In this document: positions 21,746 to 35,600 of the stretch, in pieces | Layout of the letters: the number at the start of each line of letters is the position of its first letter | Numbering within the stretch: the stretch's first letter is position 1 | Source of the DNA: Ustilaginoidea virens | Lineage: Eukaryota > Ascomycota > Sordariomycetes > Hypocreales > Clavicipitaceae | Reading direction: 5' to 3' | Length of the DNA: 64,000 nucleotides | Assembly: GCF_000687475.1 (NCBI RefSeq) | Contig: NC_057316.1 | Location: forward strand, 1,054,001 to 1,118,000 | The notes under the pieces: model-generated | Databases searched by the model: none | What the model saw: only the letters and a program-made list of their open reading frames with translations | What the model was told of the DNA's origin: nothing | Program-made: the position numbers and the translations under genes

Positions 21746-24700
21746 TTAGACTAACGCTATAGAGCCCGTCAACCCTAATAATGCTACAAATGTACAGCTA
21801 TATAACTGTATCGCGTTCCTTATAGATACCTATGAGGAAAACACCCACCTGGATGATAATCTCTGGGAATAATTCCGCGAGGATTATAGCGAGTGGAATG
21901 AAGCCCTATTCCGCTGTATTAATGCTCAGGTTTTACGGCAATTCCGCTCAACATTACGGGAACGCGGCGTATATATTGGAGTATTGGGTTCCCTAATAAT
22001 ACCAACCCTACTTGAATGCCTTTAATAACAACAGAATCCATAATGGCCTTAAGAGGAAGTAACCCGGCAACTTGCTCGCAGCGTATTCCTATCCTAGCTT
22101 AACCCTACCAGGGAAACCTTACTACCTATCGGTAATACCGAGCAAGAGATATAAAGGCTTCAAAATACGCCCTTATATATACGCATAAGGCCCTCATTAT
22201 CATCATCACGAGCCCCTATAACGGTTATGCGAATACCCTCGCTAAGGCTCTCGCTACGGCACTCACAAGCCCTATTAATGCTAAGGGAATTCGCAATACC
22301 AATAGCACGATCACAGTCACAATAACCTATCGTCCCCCCTTCTATATCGAAGAAGCCTTATGCCCCTACCGAATAAGAAAGGGGCCGGTCCCTACAACTA
22401 AAAGAGAAGACGCCTATTTACAATAGGCCGCTATTCGAAACAAGGGAAAGCTCCCGTTATCAATAATATACAACAGCCGATGATTACAGCCCACAAGACC
22501 GACCCGATCAATTATATCAACCTAGGGATTATACCCCTAGCCGAGGCGGCTATCTTAATGCCCCTCGAGGTTATAGCATACCCAATAGAGGTCGAGTTAT
22601 AGGCCCCGATAATATGCTTCCTTTAATAGAAGGCCCCGACAATAATGATACCCTCCAAGCCAACGCCGCTAATACCGCCTATAATACCAGATATCGGGCC
22701 TAAACGCCTCATCCGATAATGCTAAAAATAGGCACGGCACCTAGCCCTTCCCGTCAATATCGGCCTACCTAGGCCGATAAACGGACCATCTTAACAGAAA
22801 GACCGGTAAACCCAGACCGACCCGGGTTATGGGATAAACCAGCCAGAGATCCTACTAGCCTACCGTAAGGCTACCGATAAACTGTTCTGGAATACCCTCC
22901 GGAATACCCCTAAAGTTATACCCGAAAAGCCTATACAGAGGCCGGGTTTAACTAAAAAGATCATACCCGAACTGGGTTTAATAATATATTAAAGAAGATA
23001 TCTGACCTTTTACGCAGCTATCGTATAGAGGATAAATATAGCGGCAAAATAGATGATTTCCTTATACTAAAGGTTATATCTTTTAAGAGTAAGTGCCACC
23101 TACTAGGATTACCCGATAATGCATTCGCCAGAGCCTTCCAAATCATACTTATTGGCGATGCGGACACTTATTACTTTAATAACATTAAATGTATTCGCAA
23201 TACCCTCACTTTTGACGATATAGTCCGCAAAGTCAAAAGCCATTTCGAAAATAAGAGCACGGAGCAATTCTACTTACACTATTAGAATAGAACAACGCTC
23301 TAATCAACTATCGCGAAATATCCTAATAAATTAAAGCTAGAATGCCTCAATATCCTATTAAAAGAACTTTAACGCCTATATCGTGGTCTTTTTCCCCCCT
23401 TTATAGCTAATATAGAGCTTCATCGGCAAGTACTCAACGCTATAAGGGATACCCCTAAGTGTAGCCAGGCCTTATATCGTTATGCCCCTATATTCGAAGG
23501 CCTCGCCGCTGACCTACAGCGATCCCTTTCTATCTATAAGACTACCTATATAACTCAATAGCATCATTTCCTTCAATAGCAACCCTAATAACATCAGGAT
23601 ATTAAAGATATTAATAATAATATAGTATTGTTCACTAACCGTAGATATAGTCAATCCCGCCCTCAACGCCGATTCAGCCCACAGCAGCAGTATCAATAGC
23701 AATAATAAAATCGCGCCTTTCCATCTAGGCCTCATCAAAAAAGATGCTTCGTTTGCAATAAATCAGGGTATTAGTCATCTAACCATACTGACAAAGAGCA
23801 ACAAGAATCAAAGGCATAATAGCTAAAGAACCGTTCTAACCGTACCGCCCCCAATAACAAGAAATTCCGCATTTTCCTATAGGAATACGAGGGGCCCGCG
23901 CAAGGCCTCGAAGATGCCGATTTTAATAATATCGTTAAAGATATTGAAGTCATAATAGCAGGGGATGCACAATAGGATGCAGAGAATACTATCACACCAC
24001 AAATTACAGCCACGCAATATTTCCTAGCCCCTACGCAATCAGAACCGTCACCTTTATCTATCGAGACGTTGCAAGCCCTATAGGATGAATCATGCCGATA
24101 TACCTTCCTATAGATTAACCCCTTTTAAATGCCCTCACCACCAGACCATAATTCTGCCTTTCTAGAAGAAGAACGGTATAATAACCATACCTTCCGTGGA
24201 ATCCTACCGGATACTAGCGCTTCCAGCCTATTAATAGTAGGCCTAGGTCAAGTAAAGGCCCTAATGCGATTGATGAAGACCCTAACTATTGAGATAACTG
24301 ACAAGAAGCATATAGTGAATTTCGGAGTAGGCTCTACCATATCTTCTGGTATACTAAATATCCCGATGATATTTAGCAATATCCCCTTCTACGTTCTTAA
24401 TAGCGGCACCCCCTTTCTCTATTCTATCACGAATATAGATAGGATGGGTATAAAGCTAGATAATATCGATAACCTATTAATCCAAAGGAATACTAAGGTC
24501 CCTATTATTAGGAAATGGGGACATTCATAGTAGACTCTTAATGCCATAGATACTACAGCCTTCCATTTATCGTCATAGGAAATCCGTTAGCTTCATTATC
24601 GATTTAGGCACCCCTCTATCAATAGGCTCACCAAATTGCTTTAGCGGGCTGGATATAATAATGATATTGACTGCAATATCATCGAGAGGATCACCTATAT

Positions 24701-27505
24701 ATGCCATTAATACCAGATGAACGTAAAGGCACCTAGCCGATTCAAATTCACACTTAAGGATGATAATACCAGCCAATTCAACTACGAAATTATTGTCGAT
24801 ATCCTTTATATTAATAATCGGCTGGTATTATATATTGTGGATGCCGCGATAAGCTTTTAGGCAGCTAGATTCCTTAATCCATAAAGATAGAAGGCCTAAG
24901 ACGTTTAGAATACCCTCAAGGAATACTGGATAGATATATACCTCGGCCCGCCGGATTAAATTATTTACGATGCTAGCCCTAATTTCGCCTCCGCTGAATT
25001 CCGTCACAATGCCCGGCTTCTATCTATTAATATAGATGAAATTCCTATAGAAGCCCATAATAGTATTGGTAAGGTCGAAAGATATCACGCCCCGTTACGC
25101 CAAGCCTATACTATTATTGACAACGAAGTAGGCGACCTAATAATAAAGGAATAGAAATTACAGCTTGCTGTAAAGGCTATCAACGATTCCGCTAGACCTA
25201 ACGGTCTAATGCCTATATTATTGGTCTTTAGGGTATATCCTCGACTTATAGACGATTCACCCCCTAGCTTATTAGTATTATAACGCGCTTTGACGTTACG
25301 AAAGGCTACTAATAAAGCTAGGAAATGCCTCGCTAAGCGATAAATTTATAATGCCCTCGCCCAATAGAACGGCCCGGATACGCGGCCTATCTACTAACTA
25401 CCCCTATAATCCGACGTATGGGTATGGCGAGAGAAAGGTGGCTGGCACGGGCTATACCGGCTAATTAGCCTCGATAGTGAGACCTGTATTATATAAATGC
25501 CATATAGCCCGGTCAAGTTCCGGTCTACAGTCGTCAAGCCTTATAACCACGACCTTGATAATCCCGCTGCCGACGATGCCGAAGATATCGTCTATACCGA
25601 AGGCCCGGCCCGCCCCGGCCGGCTAGAAGTCAGGATACCGGCTCTAGCTGCAGCCGCACCTCTAACCGCGATAATACCTGCAGCCGAGACATTATTAACG
25701 CCTACAGCCGCGATATATCCGTCGCCGGCCACTAGCTCGGATCAGACCCGACTAGTATCACCATTACCACCGCTAGCATATATAATATCCGACGTTATAA
25801 TCAATAAGGACTAAGAAGAGGCTCTTATTAATACTATCGCTTCCAATACCGTCATTAATGCCTTTTTCCTAACTGCAAAAGAGTAAGCCGACTTACAGCT
25901 TACTAGTAAATTATACCGGGAAGGGAAGATAATAACCCTAGGAGCCCCCTTCGAATAGTCTAACCGTATAGAGGTAGAAGCGTTATAGGCCCGCGATATA
26001 TTCCGATTTATTACCTTTAATATCGGCAAATATAGAGCCCAATGCCTCTTTAACTTATATATAGTACGAGAAATTAAAGGCAAAGGCATGGATACCCCGT
26101 ACGAGAAGTCTAGACTTATGATATAAGGCTATAGTGATAACGAGAAGTAATTAATATTGACTTAGTCCCCTACAATCTAATAGGCTAGTCAACGGTTACT
26201 TATATTATTGGCCCTATCACTATAACGTTCTTACAACCTATTCCTTTAGATATATAATATCACGCATGCTTATATGCAATCTTCTACTACCCTTAATAGA
26301 TCGATTATCGCTAAGCTACCTAAGCAGATAGCACACCAATACCCCGATAATACCATTATAGAAGTGGTTAAGCCACTATACGGAATAGCTGAGGCAGGCA
26401 CACACTAGTGGGCGATGTACTTCCGGCACTATCGTAAGAAGTTAGGCATAACCACTTCAACCTATAACCCCTATTTATTGATATCCGACGATACTAGTGA
26501 TGCTATATACTTCGGCATCGTGGGTATGCAGACTGACAATACCCTCGGCCTAAGTGACGATGCCTTCTTCTAATAGGAGGAATTAGAGCTTACCAAGGCA
26601 GGCTTTAACGCTAAGCCTAAGACGAGGCTATCGCCAACCATGCCCCTAATATTTAACGGATGCATACTGACGGCTAACAACAACGGTATGACCTTATGCC
26701 AGAAAGGGCAAAGTAAGAAGATCATAACTATCGACAAAAATACGCCTATAGCCTAGCGTAATTATATCGAATAATGCGCTCGTGGCGCTTACGTGGCTAC
26801 GGTCTGCTAGCCTGAGGCCTCTTTTGACCTGTCTATCGCGGCATAATACTAGCAACCTGACCCTAACGATATCGCGAGGTTGAATAAGCGCCTTTAATAG
26901 CAATGCGATAACCAGAATCATAGCTTACAGTATATCAATCTAGCCCTTGCCACAGCTAAACTCTTTATATTTATTAACAGATCCTTTGCTAATAATAAAG
27001 ATTTAAGCTCCCAGATTGGTTACGTAATTATGCTAGGGAATGAGGTAGATACAGTAGATAATGCCTTTAACCTGATAGGTAATATCATTACTTACAGCTC
27101 TATAAAGAGTAAGCGTGTGACACGCAGCGCACTCGCTTCGGAGCTGTATAGTATAGTACAAAGGGTCGATATCGCATATGCGATAGGCACGACCCTCAAT
27201 ATGATTACCAACAGGTTGGGACTACTAAAGATTCCTACGGTAGTATATACAGATTCTTTTTCGTTGTACGAATGCCTTATTAAGCTAGGCACTACGAAAG
27301 AGAAGAGGCTTATGATAGATATTATAGCCTTGCGATAGTTATACGAGCGCCGGGAAATCTATAAGATTCGCTGGATTAATGGGAATAATAACCTCGCCGA
27401 TGCAATAACTAAGGGAACGCCGAACAAAGCCCTTGAGACCTTTATCGACCGTAATCAGGCTATTATACGTATGGAAGGGTGGGTAAAGAGGCCGGTCAAT
27501 ATCTG
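21746..27505 (+). pseudogene. Cop-J gag-pol polyprotein, RIP pseudogene (~1,900 codons)
   Basis: Gag lies at about 21760-23500 (QLYNCIAFLIDTYEENTHLD, RQFRSTLRERGVY). The pepsin-type protease reads GILPDTSASSL at 24202-24225, with DTG changed to DTS. Its open stretch 24129-24530 continues to FGVGSTISSG and VPIIRKWGH. Integrase (about 24580-25450) shows the zinc-binding start, IIVDILYI, YDASPNFASAEF and IGKVERYHAPLRQAY. The RT core is readable as GIVGMQTDNTLGLSD (about 26519-26563), where the second Asp of the active pair has become Asn. RNase H and the closing segment give VVYTDSFSLYECLIKLGTT, KRLMIDIIALR and WINGNNNLADAITK. The stop is TGA 27503-27505. TAA/TAG stops are scattered; the true start codon is unclear. 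Confidence 0.88.
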
Positions 27506-27810
27506 ACTGCGTTTAGAAGGTATTGGTAATATCATGGGTGGCAAGTGTGTGGATTTTCCTATGTTCAATATTGTGTGCATTTGCTACTTTTATTTGCTGC
27601 TTTTACTGCGTTTACTGCTGCACTTTTTTGCCCCTTTATTTTGGCTGCGATATTCAATATACCGGCTGTACGGTATGATGCCGGCCGCGCGGCGCAATAA
27701 CGTTATCGCCGGCACAACCTGCCGAGACCGCGCCGCACTTTTCTTTCTATGTGTGCGCCTTACATCCTAGCGATTCCGATATTTGCTTCTATAAAAAGAG
27801 AAGCTGCTAG
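27506..27810 (+). other. Cop-J 3' untranslated region and polypurine stretch
   Basis: The region is pyrimidine-rich (about 27575-27660), then ends in ATAAAAAGAGAAGCTGCTAG directly before the LTR, which contains the purine run AAAAAGAGAAG expected for plus-strand priming. No further coding is seen. Confidence 0.6.
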
Positions 27811-28160
27811 TGTCGGAATCGCTATCGCAAGGTGCCCAATTGGGCACCAATTGGGCACATTGCGACGGATGTGCCGCGCATACCCGATGCGCACGATGTG
27901 GCCACTTTGGCCCCTTTTGCCCCTTTACCCCTAAGCCCGGTAGGGCACGCGGGCAGCCCGGCCCGACTGCGCCGATGCACGTGACTACGGCACGCACAAA
28001 AAGGCCACATCGTGTAATTACTCTTTTGCTTCCTTTCTTTCCTTTTAGATAGTTAGTTATAATCAAAGAAGTAATCATACCTTTGACCGGTAACCTCACG
28101 GTACTTAATACCACGCGCGCAACCCTACGTATAACTGGGTACCCCGAGTTTATATCAACA
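27811..28160 (+). repeat. Cop-J 3' LTR (350 bp)
   Basis: Same length as the 5' LTR, differing by 12 transitions. It keeps the same palindrome near its start and the same end TATATCAACA, followed by TSD CAGCC. Confidence 0.93.
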
Positions 28161-28165
28161 CAGCC

Positions 28166-31100
28166 GGCACCTAGCAAAATCGCTGTCAGAAAATGCAGCT
28201 AATACTACGGTAGCTTTAGCGGCTCAGTAACGGTAACAAATGGCTATATTTGCCGTACCAGCTAATTAGCGAAAAGCGCCCTTAGCAGCATTAAGCTGTA
28301 TAGTGGAAGCCTATTGCATATATCGTGACAGGTATTGCGTTGGAAAGGCAAGGTCAGGTCTTAACATCATTATTAACCATATCGATGTCCCTACCAGCTG
28401 CTGGAATAAGTATTAATTACTAGCATCTAGCGGCGTATCTTTAGCCTTAGCAAGTATACCGGACTGTAGCGGGATTAGATGCGGTCGTGCGTCCTTAAGG
28501 TTAAATTTCTTAAGGACTTCCGTAATAAATTGCGATTGGTGCAGCTATAATAGGCCCTTTTCTCTATCCCTAATAATCTGCACTTTAAGAAAGAAGGAGG
28601 CAGGTCCTCGGTCTTCTATAGCGTAAACCTTATAGAACTTGGTCTTAAGCTAGTCAATATAGCTAAGATCCGGACTAACAATCAAGCAGTCATCTATATA
28701 GGTCATAATAAAGGTATGCGTTCCTTTATTATAGAAGACGGCAGTATCAGAAAGTAACGGCTTAAAACCCTCTTATACTAGAAGGTCTTTTAACCGTAAC
28801 TGCCACTCGCGAGGGCCTTATTTTAGCCCATATAAGGCTTTCTTTAATAGTATGACCTATGATATAGAGGGGTTATATCTAACCTTAGTAAGTAAGGCTA
28901 GAAGTCGACGATGTTATAGGTCAGACCATAAGGCTGGATTAGGTAAGAGTAGGCTTTCTATAAATTCTAGAAAACCAGCTAGAATCTCCATATAAATCGT
29001 CTCTAGTAGTTCACTATTTAAAAAGGCACTAATAAAGTCGATCTACTCTATTTCCTAGTTGTTTACAGCAGCAAGAGCAAGGATAATCTTCTATATTGGT
29101 AGGATCGAAATCGAGGCATAGGTCTCCATAAAGTCTTGCCCAGATATCTATATAAAGCCTTTAACAACTAATCGTACCTTATATTTAACCGGGTTATTAT
29201 TCGCATCTTTCTTAATACGAAAAATAGGCCGGTTATGCAATATTTTCCTACTAGTAGGAACACTAGTCTTAGGAATAAATTGGAAGATATTTAAGTCGAT
29301 TAATTGCTCGAATTCCGAAAATAAGGCCTTAACCTAGCTATCTTTTTGTGGGCTGTGTAAGACTTCCTTCTAGCTATTAGGCACACCTTCTGGGGCCCGT
29401 TTTGCAGCCTTTACCTTGCAGCAGATATCGTGCATTTGTTGGTAAAAGGCATAGGAAGGGTGGAAATCCTATGTGGAAGCCTCTAGGGGGCTGCCTGGGT
29501 ATCCGAAAATCTAGTCGTTTTTCGGCTGGGTGGGTAGGAAAGCACCCTATTGGTCAGTCTATAGGTCAGACTATTGGTCAGACTGTTGGTCGTTAGTTTG
29601 TAGGTCTAAAAGTGACCTATAGTATCCATAACCTAGGATACCTTATACGTCTTGTATCCGTAGCTGCATTCTTCCTCGAATTCTACCCCTAGTAGCCCTA
29701 ACCTAGTATAGCTAAATAGGCACCTTTTCTAATACTCGAAATATTTTCTCTTATAGTCTCTCATTTGAGGCGATATTTAGACTCTCGAATTTCAGATATT
29801 CTAGTGTAGGCAGCATTTTACTATAGCGAAATGCTGCATTTACTAGGAAGCCGGGCGAAAAGGCAGAATCTATTATATCAGAAAATCGCAGAAAATCAGT
29901 ATGTGTGGGGCTTTAAGATTCGGACTATTGAAAATTTTCTATATAGGGCGAGTCAGAATTTTCATATGTGCGGGGTATGCCCACTTTTGTGACGGATTCG
30001 GAAAATCTCTGTAGTTGAGATTCCTAGTGACGAGAGCTTTCTGTATTTCCTAGCATTTGCAGCCTTTTTGTATAGGAAAAAGGCGCAAATTCCTTAGCCG
30101 GTAAAAAAGGACCGTCTTGCCTAAGCTGAAAAGCTGAGTTAGGCTGAAGCGATTTAGAATCAAAAGACGGCGAATTGCTGGGAAATGTTGCAGAGTGCTG
30201 TAGCGGGCTAATTAGTAGGCCCACTGGTTGTAGTGGATCCGTATGCTGTATTAGGCCTATTAGTTATAGTGGGCCCGTGGGCTGTATTGGATCTATGGCC
30301 TGTGGTAGGCCTATGCCCTCGGCTAAGCCTGAAATAGGCATATTTAGGCGAGGCGACTTCCAAATAGGCTTTTCTAGAGAGCAATTTGGTCGATATTTAC
30401 CCCCTCTAAAATGGAAGACGGTAGGAAGTCGAATTTGCCCTTTAGGCCACTTAAAATAGGGCCTATACCTTTATTTTAGTAGGTAAAACTAATAAAAGAG
30501 GTCTTAGTAACGACCCAGCAATATAGGATATAGACGAGGTAGGTGTTATTACCTAGCGTAGCTAGTAACCTACCTAACTCGGTCCGGGGGGCCAGCTTAT
30601 AGCTAATGACCCGTTTTTCTAAAGGGATTAACACCTCTACAGCCGCACTAATAGCCCTAAAGCTAGTAAAGTCGGGTAGGTAGTAGTATATAATTTCCGG
30701 AAAGTCTTTCTTTAATTCCTCGAAAGGTAACAAAGAACGGTTTAAGACTGCTATTAGATTTACCAAAGTAGTAATACTAAGAATCACTACAGACCAAAGG
30801 TAAGAAGGTAACCGAGACCAAAGCATAGTAGCTCTAAGTCGGTTAATAATAACCCGTATAGAGCGTTCTACTAACCTATTTTACTTATAAATGTAAGGGG
30901 AAAAGGTTAAAAAATCTATACCCTTAAGAGCTAGCCAGGCTATGATAACGTTATTGATTTCTTTACCACCATCATAGTGGAATTTAATAGCTGATTTGCC
31001 GTAGCGATTCCTAAGACCTTAGAAGAACCCCTATAATACTAGGAATACCATAGGTCCTTCCTTATTGGGTAGTAAGTGCACCCAACAGAAGCGTGATTTC

Positions 31101-31270
31101 CGGTCTATTAAGATAAGGCAAATGGGGCGTTTATTATATAGTAGAGGGTTGATTTAGAAGATATCGCCTTCTATAATATCTAAATAATGCATAGGGTCTA
31201 GTATAGCCCCTGATGTAAAACGCCGAACTGACTTTACCCTTTTACAGGCGATATAGTTGAAATTAGAATC
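28166..31270 (-). pseudogene. Cop-H integrase, RT and start of RNase H
   Basis: Minus strand, from integrase (31270 down to about 30480) through a linker (about 30480-29350) to RT (about 29350-28330) and the RNase H start. Integrase shows FHYDGGKEIN, RLVERSIRVIINRLRATMLW and LPSYLW. The open stretch 30826-30476 is part of it. RT shows PTSRKILHNRPIFRIKKD, KVRLVVKGF, DFMETYASISILP and the active site TYIDDCLIV (about 28685-28710) with both Asp intact. The end of this part, FSDSDFARC, joins 20967. RIP stops are fewer than in the gypsies. A short repeat of GGTCAGWCTRT(T/A) units lies in the linker at 29553-29592. Cop-K is inserted at 31271 within the region before integrase. Confidence 0.85.
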
Positions 31271-31828
31271 TGTCAGAATGAAATTATTTATTGTTATTTT
31301 ATTTTATTATTTTTGGATATCTATCGCCGACAATTTCTACGCATCGCCGCATCATCAGATTGAGAAAGGTATTAAGTATTCAGTACTTATAATTATATGG
31401 CGGCTGCTAGTAAAGTTGAGTACCCAGTACTTACACACATTCCCTCACGCGCAAACATATAATGCATCACAAATTAATCACACCACTTTATCATCGCAAA
31501 TCTCGATGCACTACAAATACACATTTCGCCACATATCTATAATATCACAGTATGGTCAGGATATTTACGTCAGATTGATTTCACTAGGGATATTCTATGT
31601 TGGAATATTATGTATTTAAATCCCTAGATATTCCTACCCAAATAGTGGGAAGGAATGTATGGATGTATGCATGCAAGCAAGTATGCAGAATTAATGCACA
31701 TCAGATTATCCCTACGCCTTAGTCTCGTATCTTATCTGTGCCGTTACTTTACCTTACTGCGATTTTACCATTCCACTGCCTTTATCCTTCGCATACTGCA
31801 TTATCTTAGTAGGCGAAAACGTTTGACA
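31271..31828 (+). repeat. Cop-K 5' LTR (558 bp)
   Basis: TGTCAGAATGAAATT...AAACGTTTGACA. It carries an AT-rich start and a central CACTAGGGATATTCTATG region; the sequence GGAAGGAATGTATGGATGTA distinguishes it from the shorter F-type LTR. Confidence 0.95.
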
Positions 31829-31843
31829 GTTATGAGCCCGGTT
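31829..31843 (+). promoter_or_regulatory. Cop-K primer-binding site (half iMet-tRNA type)
   Basis: GTTATGAGCCCGG directly follows the LTR. It is complementary to the anticodon arm CCGGGCUCAUAAC of initiator-Met tRNA, the primer type known from Drosophila copia. The same motif sits at the matching place in Cop-F (58923-58936, reversed) and Cop-H (47248-47263, reversed). Confidence 0.7.
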
Positions 31844-32640
31844 TGCACCCGGTAAATCGCTTTATTCTATCTATTTTATCCTTTCGATTTCTCTCCGCCT
31901 ATTATTCGCGTGCATTTATTGCCAGCTGCACGCCGACAAATTACCAGCTGGTCCGACGGATTACTAGCTGTTTCCCCCTTTTATTATATACGCAAACAAC
32001 TGCGTACTAACTTTAGCCAGCTGCACGCAGCTGTGCATAGGTTTGCAAGAGTGCAATTACGCATTCTATGCAATATCAATCTTTTCTTGCTGCTATATTT
32101 CTTATACCTCTGTGCTAATATTATTATTAGGACCGTATAAACGCGTGATAAATAGCGTGCAAACCAGCACAATCGCGCATTTTCACATTGCAATTCTATC
32201 ACCTTAATCCGACCTTCGCCGTGCAATGCGCAATAGGCATACCAACTGCTTACCTACGCACCTTCTATTATATCGTCGCTATCTTACCAGAAGATTTTCT
32301 ACGATTAAATATTCTTTCCGACGAAGAAATCAGCCTTAGGCAAAAGTTCTGCTAGAGCACCCATGCCGCCATACAAATTGCTAGTGCAAGGCACAGCCCA
32401 AAAGAACGCAGCAGTGCCGACACATTTGCCTGCGCGAAACATTTCTTCTGACTTAGGAAGCCGGCAAGCGACTTTTGACTACTAAGGCCGGAAGACTATA
32501 AGTGTGGTATATTGTGACTGGATTGACTAGATTAATCCCTTTTACCTAGGACTATTTACCGGGACTATTTTACCCTTTAGATTTACTTAGACCTTTATCC
32601 ATTAGATTTTCTTTAACTAAGGCTAGATTGTTATTCTTTC
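31844..32640 (+). other. Cop-K leader
   Basis: About 800 bp of non-coding leader with repeated CAGCTG words (about 31925-32035). Its counterpart in Cop-F (58150-58920, reversed) is closely similar. No functional frame is seen. Confidence 0.55.
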
Positions 32641-35600
32641 TTATTATTATTCTTTCCTATCTATCTTACTTATCCTACCTATCCTACCTATCCTACCTAT
32701 CCTATCTATCCTGCCTTTCCTACCTATTCCACTATAGCTACCAATACCGACCTGGGGAACCCAGCAAACTTCCAACTGCTAGGCAGTAAAGACTGGTTTA
32801 AATGGATCTCGATTATTAAAAAGTTCGCTATCAACGAAAATATCTAGGCCTATATCAACCCTTCTATGCAAGATAGGCCTACTTTACAACAACCCGTTAA
32901 GCCTACTGCTTCTACTATTAAGCCTCATACTTCCTCTATCCTTAACCTCGACGATTCTAATTTTACTAGGTTGCAGTATATAACGAATGTCTATAGGACT
33001 GCCCTACAGGATTATAAGGATAAGAAAAAGGCTCTCGTTAATATCCAACGTTGGATTATCGCAACTATAGGCAACTACTACGATACCATAAGCCAGGAGA
33101 ATGATATTGCCGCATAGCTATACCTATTAAAATAACGCTTGCAGCCCACCACTTGGGACCATAAAAAAGATATCCGCTAACGCTATACAGCTATACTGCG
33201 AAGTCCTAATAGGACTAAGATATCCAGCTGGATTACTTCCTACAAGAAAGTCCTTACAGAAGCTATTAATATCAACATACTAGATACATAAGGACTCCGA
33301 CCAACCTAGGATTTTATCGACGCCGTAGAATCTATTGCATTAGCCTTTTCTAATTATTGGAAGAATAGAATCAAGGAAAAGCAACGTAATAATAAAGAAG
33401 GATAGGAGAAGAAGATACCCAACGGTTATTATATTAGTGATTTATTCGAGCAAGAGTTTGCCTCACAACAACAAAGAGCATAAGGTGCCTTTGCCTCTTT
33501 CCAGGATATAGATACCAATAAAAATCAACAAAAAACAACTGACATTACCAAGCCAAAACAACCATGCATTTATAGCCTTTTACATCGCTGGGAAGATTAT
33601 TATATTTTAAACCAGCAAAAGGCGCCCAAGGATTGGAAGCCTAATACCACTATACTTAATAAAATCCAATCCAAATTTTCATCTAATCAGCGCTTTAAGG
33701 ATATAATTATCAAAGCATTACAAGCGAAAGGAATCACGATTAATCCTATTATATTACAGCCACCCTCTCCTTCTACATCACTTAGAATTGCGTTTGCTAG
33801 CAAGGATAGTAATACGTTATATAACTTTATACAACCCGAACCGACTATATCGTCAATAACTATTACCAGCCTATAGGCAAGCCCACAGGCATCTCTATCT
33901 ATTACCAGCCTATAGGCATCCCTATCTATTACCAGCCCATAGGCATCTCTCTCAACTACACCCTATCCACTTAAAGATTCCTGGATACTGGATAGTGGCT
34001 CCAACACTCACATCACCAATAATAAGGACCGGTTACTAGATTGCGTTCCAAATATCAAGCCCGAAATAGCATTTGCTAGTAAATCTAATCCTTCTATACT
34101 AGGATATAGAAGAGTACGATTAAATACTAATAAAGGCATCTTCGAGCTACTACACATAGCATATATACCGACGTTTCATACTAATGTGGCAAGCTTAGAA
34201 CGATTTATACGTGCGAATTACCATTAGAACTCATAGACTGGCTGGATTACACACAATAAGGACCGTTTATTTTATACCAACCGGATGTTTAGCCAGCAGG
34301 TTATTGAGTATAGCGAAGTCGCTATTGCTGCCACTACTACTACTACTAAGGATACTACGGTATCTTACCCTTCTAACGATACTACGGTATCTTGCCCTTT
34401 TATATCTAGTACCTCTGAGGATACTACGCCGCCTTCATCTATTATTAGTAGGGAAGACCCTACTATGTCAGATAAAAATATGCCTCCATCAATCAATAAT
34501 TCTGCGGCTATACAATATACATTATCTTATCCTATTCCAACCACTATAGCGCCCGCTATAGCAGTGGCTATCTCGAAGGATACCTATAATGCGTCTGCCT
34601 CGGAAGCTACGGCTACGATATGGCATAAGCGACTAGGCCACCCTAATAAGGAAGCCTTGGAAAGGATAGTCCAGTCGACTACTGGCGCTAAAATTAAGGG
34701 ATTACTTACTATTGATTGTGAGTAGTGCTCACTATCTAAGGCCACTAGGATTATCAGCCGGCAGCCCCATCTACCTAGCCTAAGACCTTTCTGGCGGGTA
34801 TATATTGATATATTTATACTGGACTAAGCTTATAATGGTGCTGTTGTAGTACTATTACTATAGGATGATAATACTAAATTTATCTTCTGTTATCCTTTAT
34901 ATTCTAGGACCCAGTCGGAAATCCTAGGAAAGCTAGCAGACCTTGACAACTATTTACAGCACCAGTGGAACCTTGCTATCTCTATTGTTTATCGCGATAA
35001 CGACCCTGCTTTCTAGCAATAATACTACAATTGGAAGACATCCTTAGGTATAGAGGATAAAGTCACAGCGCCTTATACCTCAGCCTAAAACGGCCCAGCT
35101 AAACGCTCGGGGGGTATTATAGGGACTAAAGCTAGGACCTTACGACTAGCTGCTAACCTACCTAAAGATCTATAGCCAGAGCTGTGGAAAGCTGCAACCT
35201 TCTTATATAATCGCACACCACAACAAGGCCTTCAATGGATTACACTACATCAACGACTTCATTCCTAGCTAGCTAATAACGCTAAGGATACCCAATATAT
35301 TAACCCTAGGCCTTCTATATTATTCCTCAAGGCTTACGGTTGTAAGGCCTATCCATTGATAACAATAGCATTAAAAGGCACTAATCGACGAGAATTAAAG
35401 CTAGCACCACATGCTAAGATAAGATATTTAGTAGGTTACGATTCTACTAATATCTATTGTGTATAGATTCCCGACCCTTATGAAGTACGACGAATTCGCG
35501 ATATTACCTTTGATGAAAATAGTTACTATAATGGTAAATCCGCCGCTATACCATAACGACTTGAAATACAATTACCATAACATATCGATAATGCATCTAA

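Larger units (their letters stand above)
20968..28160 (+). mobile_element. Cop-J, Ty1/copia retrotransposon (7.2 kb)
   Basis: LTRs of 350 bp each (20968-21317, 27811-28160) lie in direct orientation with TSD CAGCC at 20963-20967 and 28161-28165. It is inserted in the RNase H of Cop-H. The LTRs differ by 12 transitions, 11 at CpA/TpG and one at CpG. The order protease, integrase, RT, RNase H on the plus strand makes it copia-type. Confidence 0.95.

Noticed and set aside
27767..28177. 136-codon frame across the Cop-J LTR, with overlapping frames on both strands (also at 20906-21256)
   Set aside because: It covers an LTR and crosses its end into Cop-H; both strands are open at once because of base composition and the palindrome.
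34211..34549. 112-codon Leu-rich frame in Cop-K
   Set aside because: It is a shifted frame over the Ser/Thr-rich linker; the frame at 34285-34725 leads into the WHKRLGHP motif.
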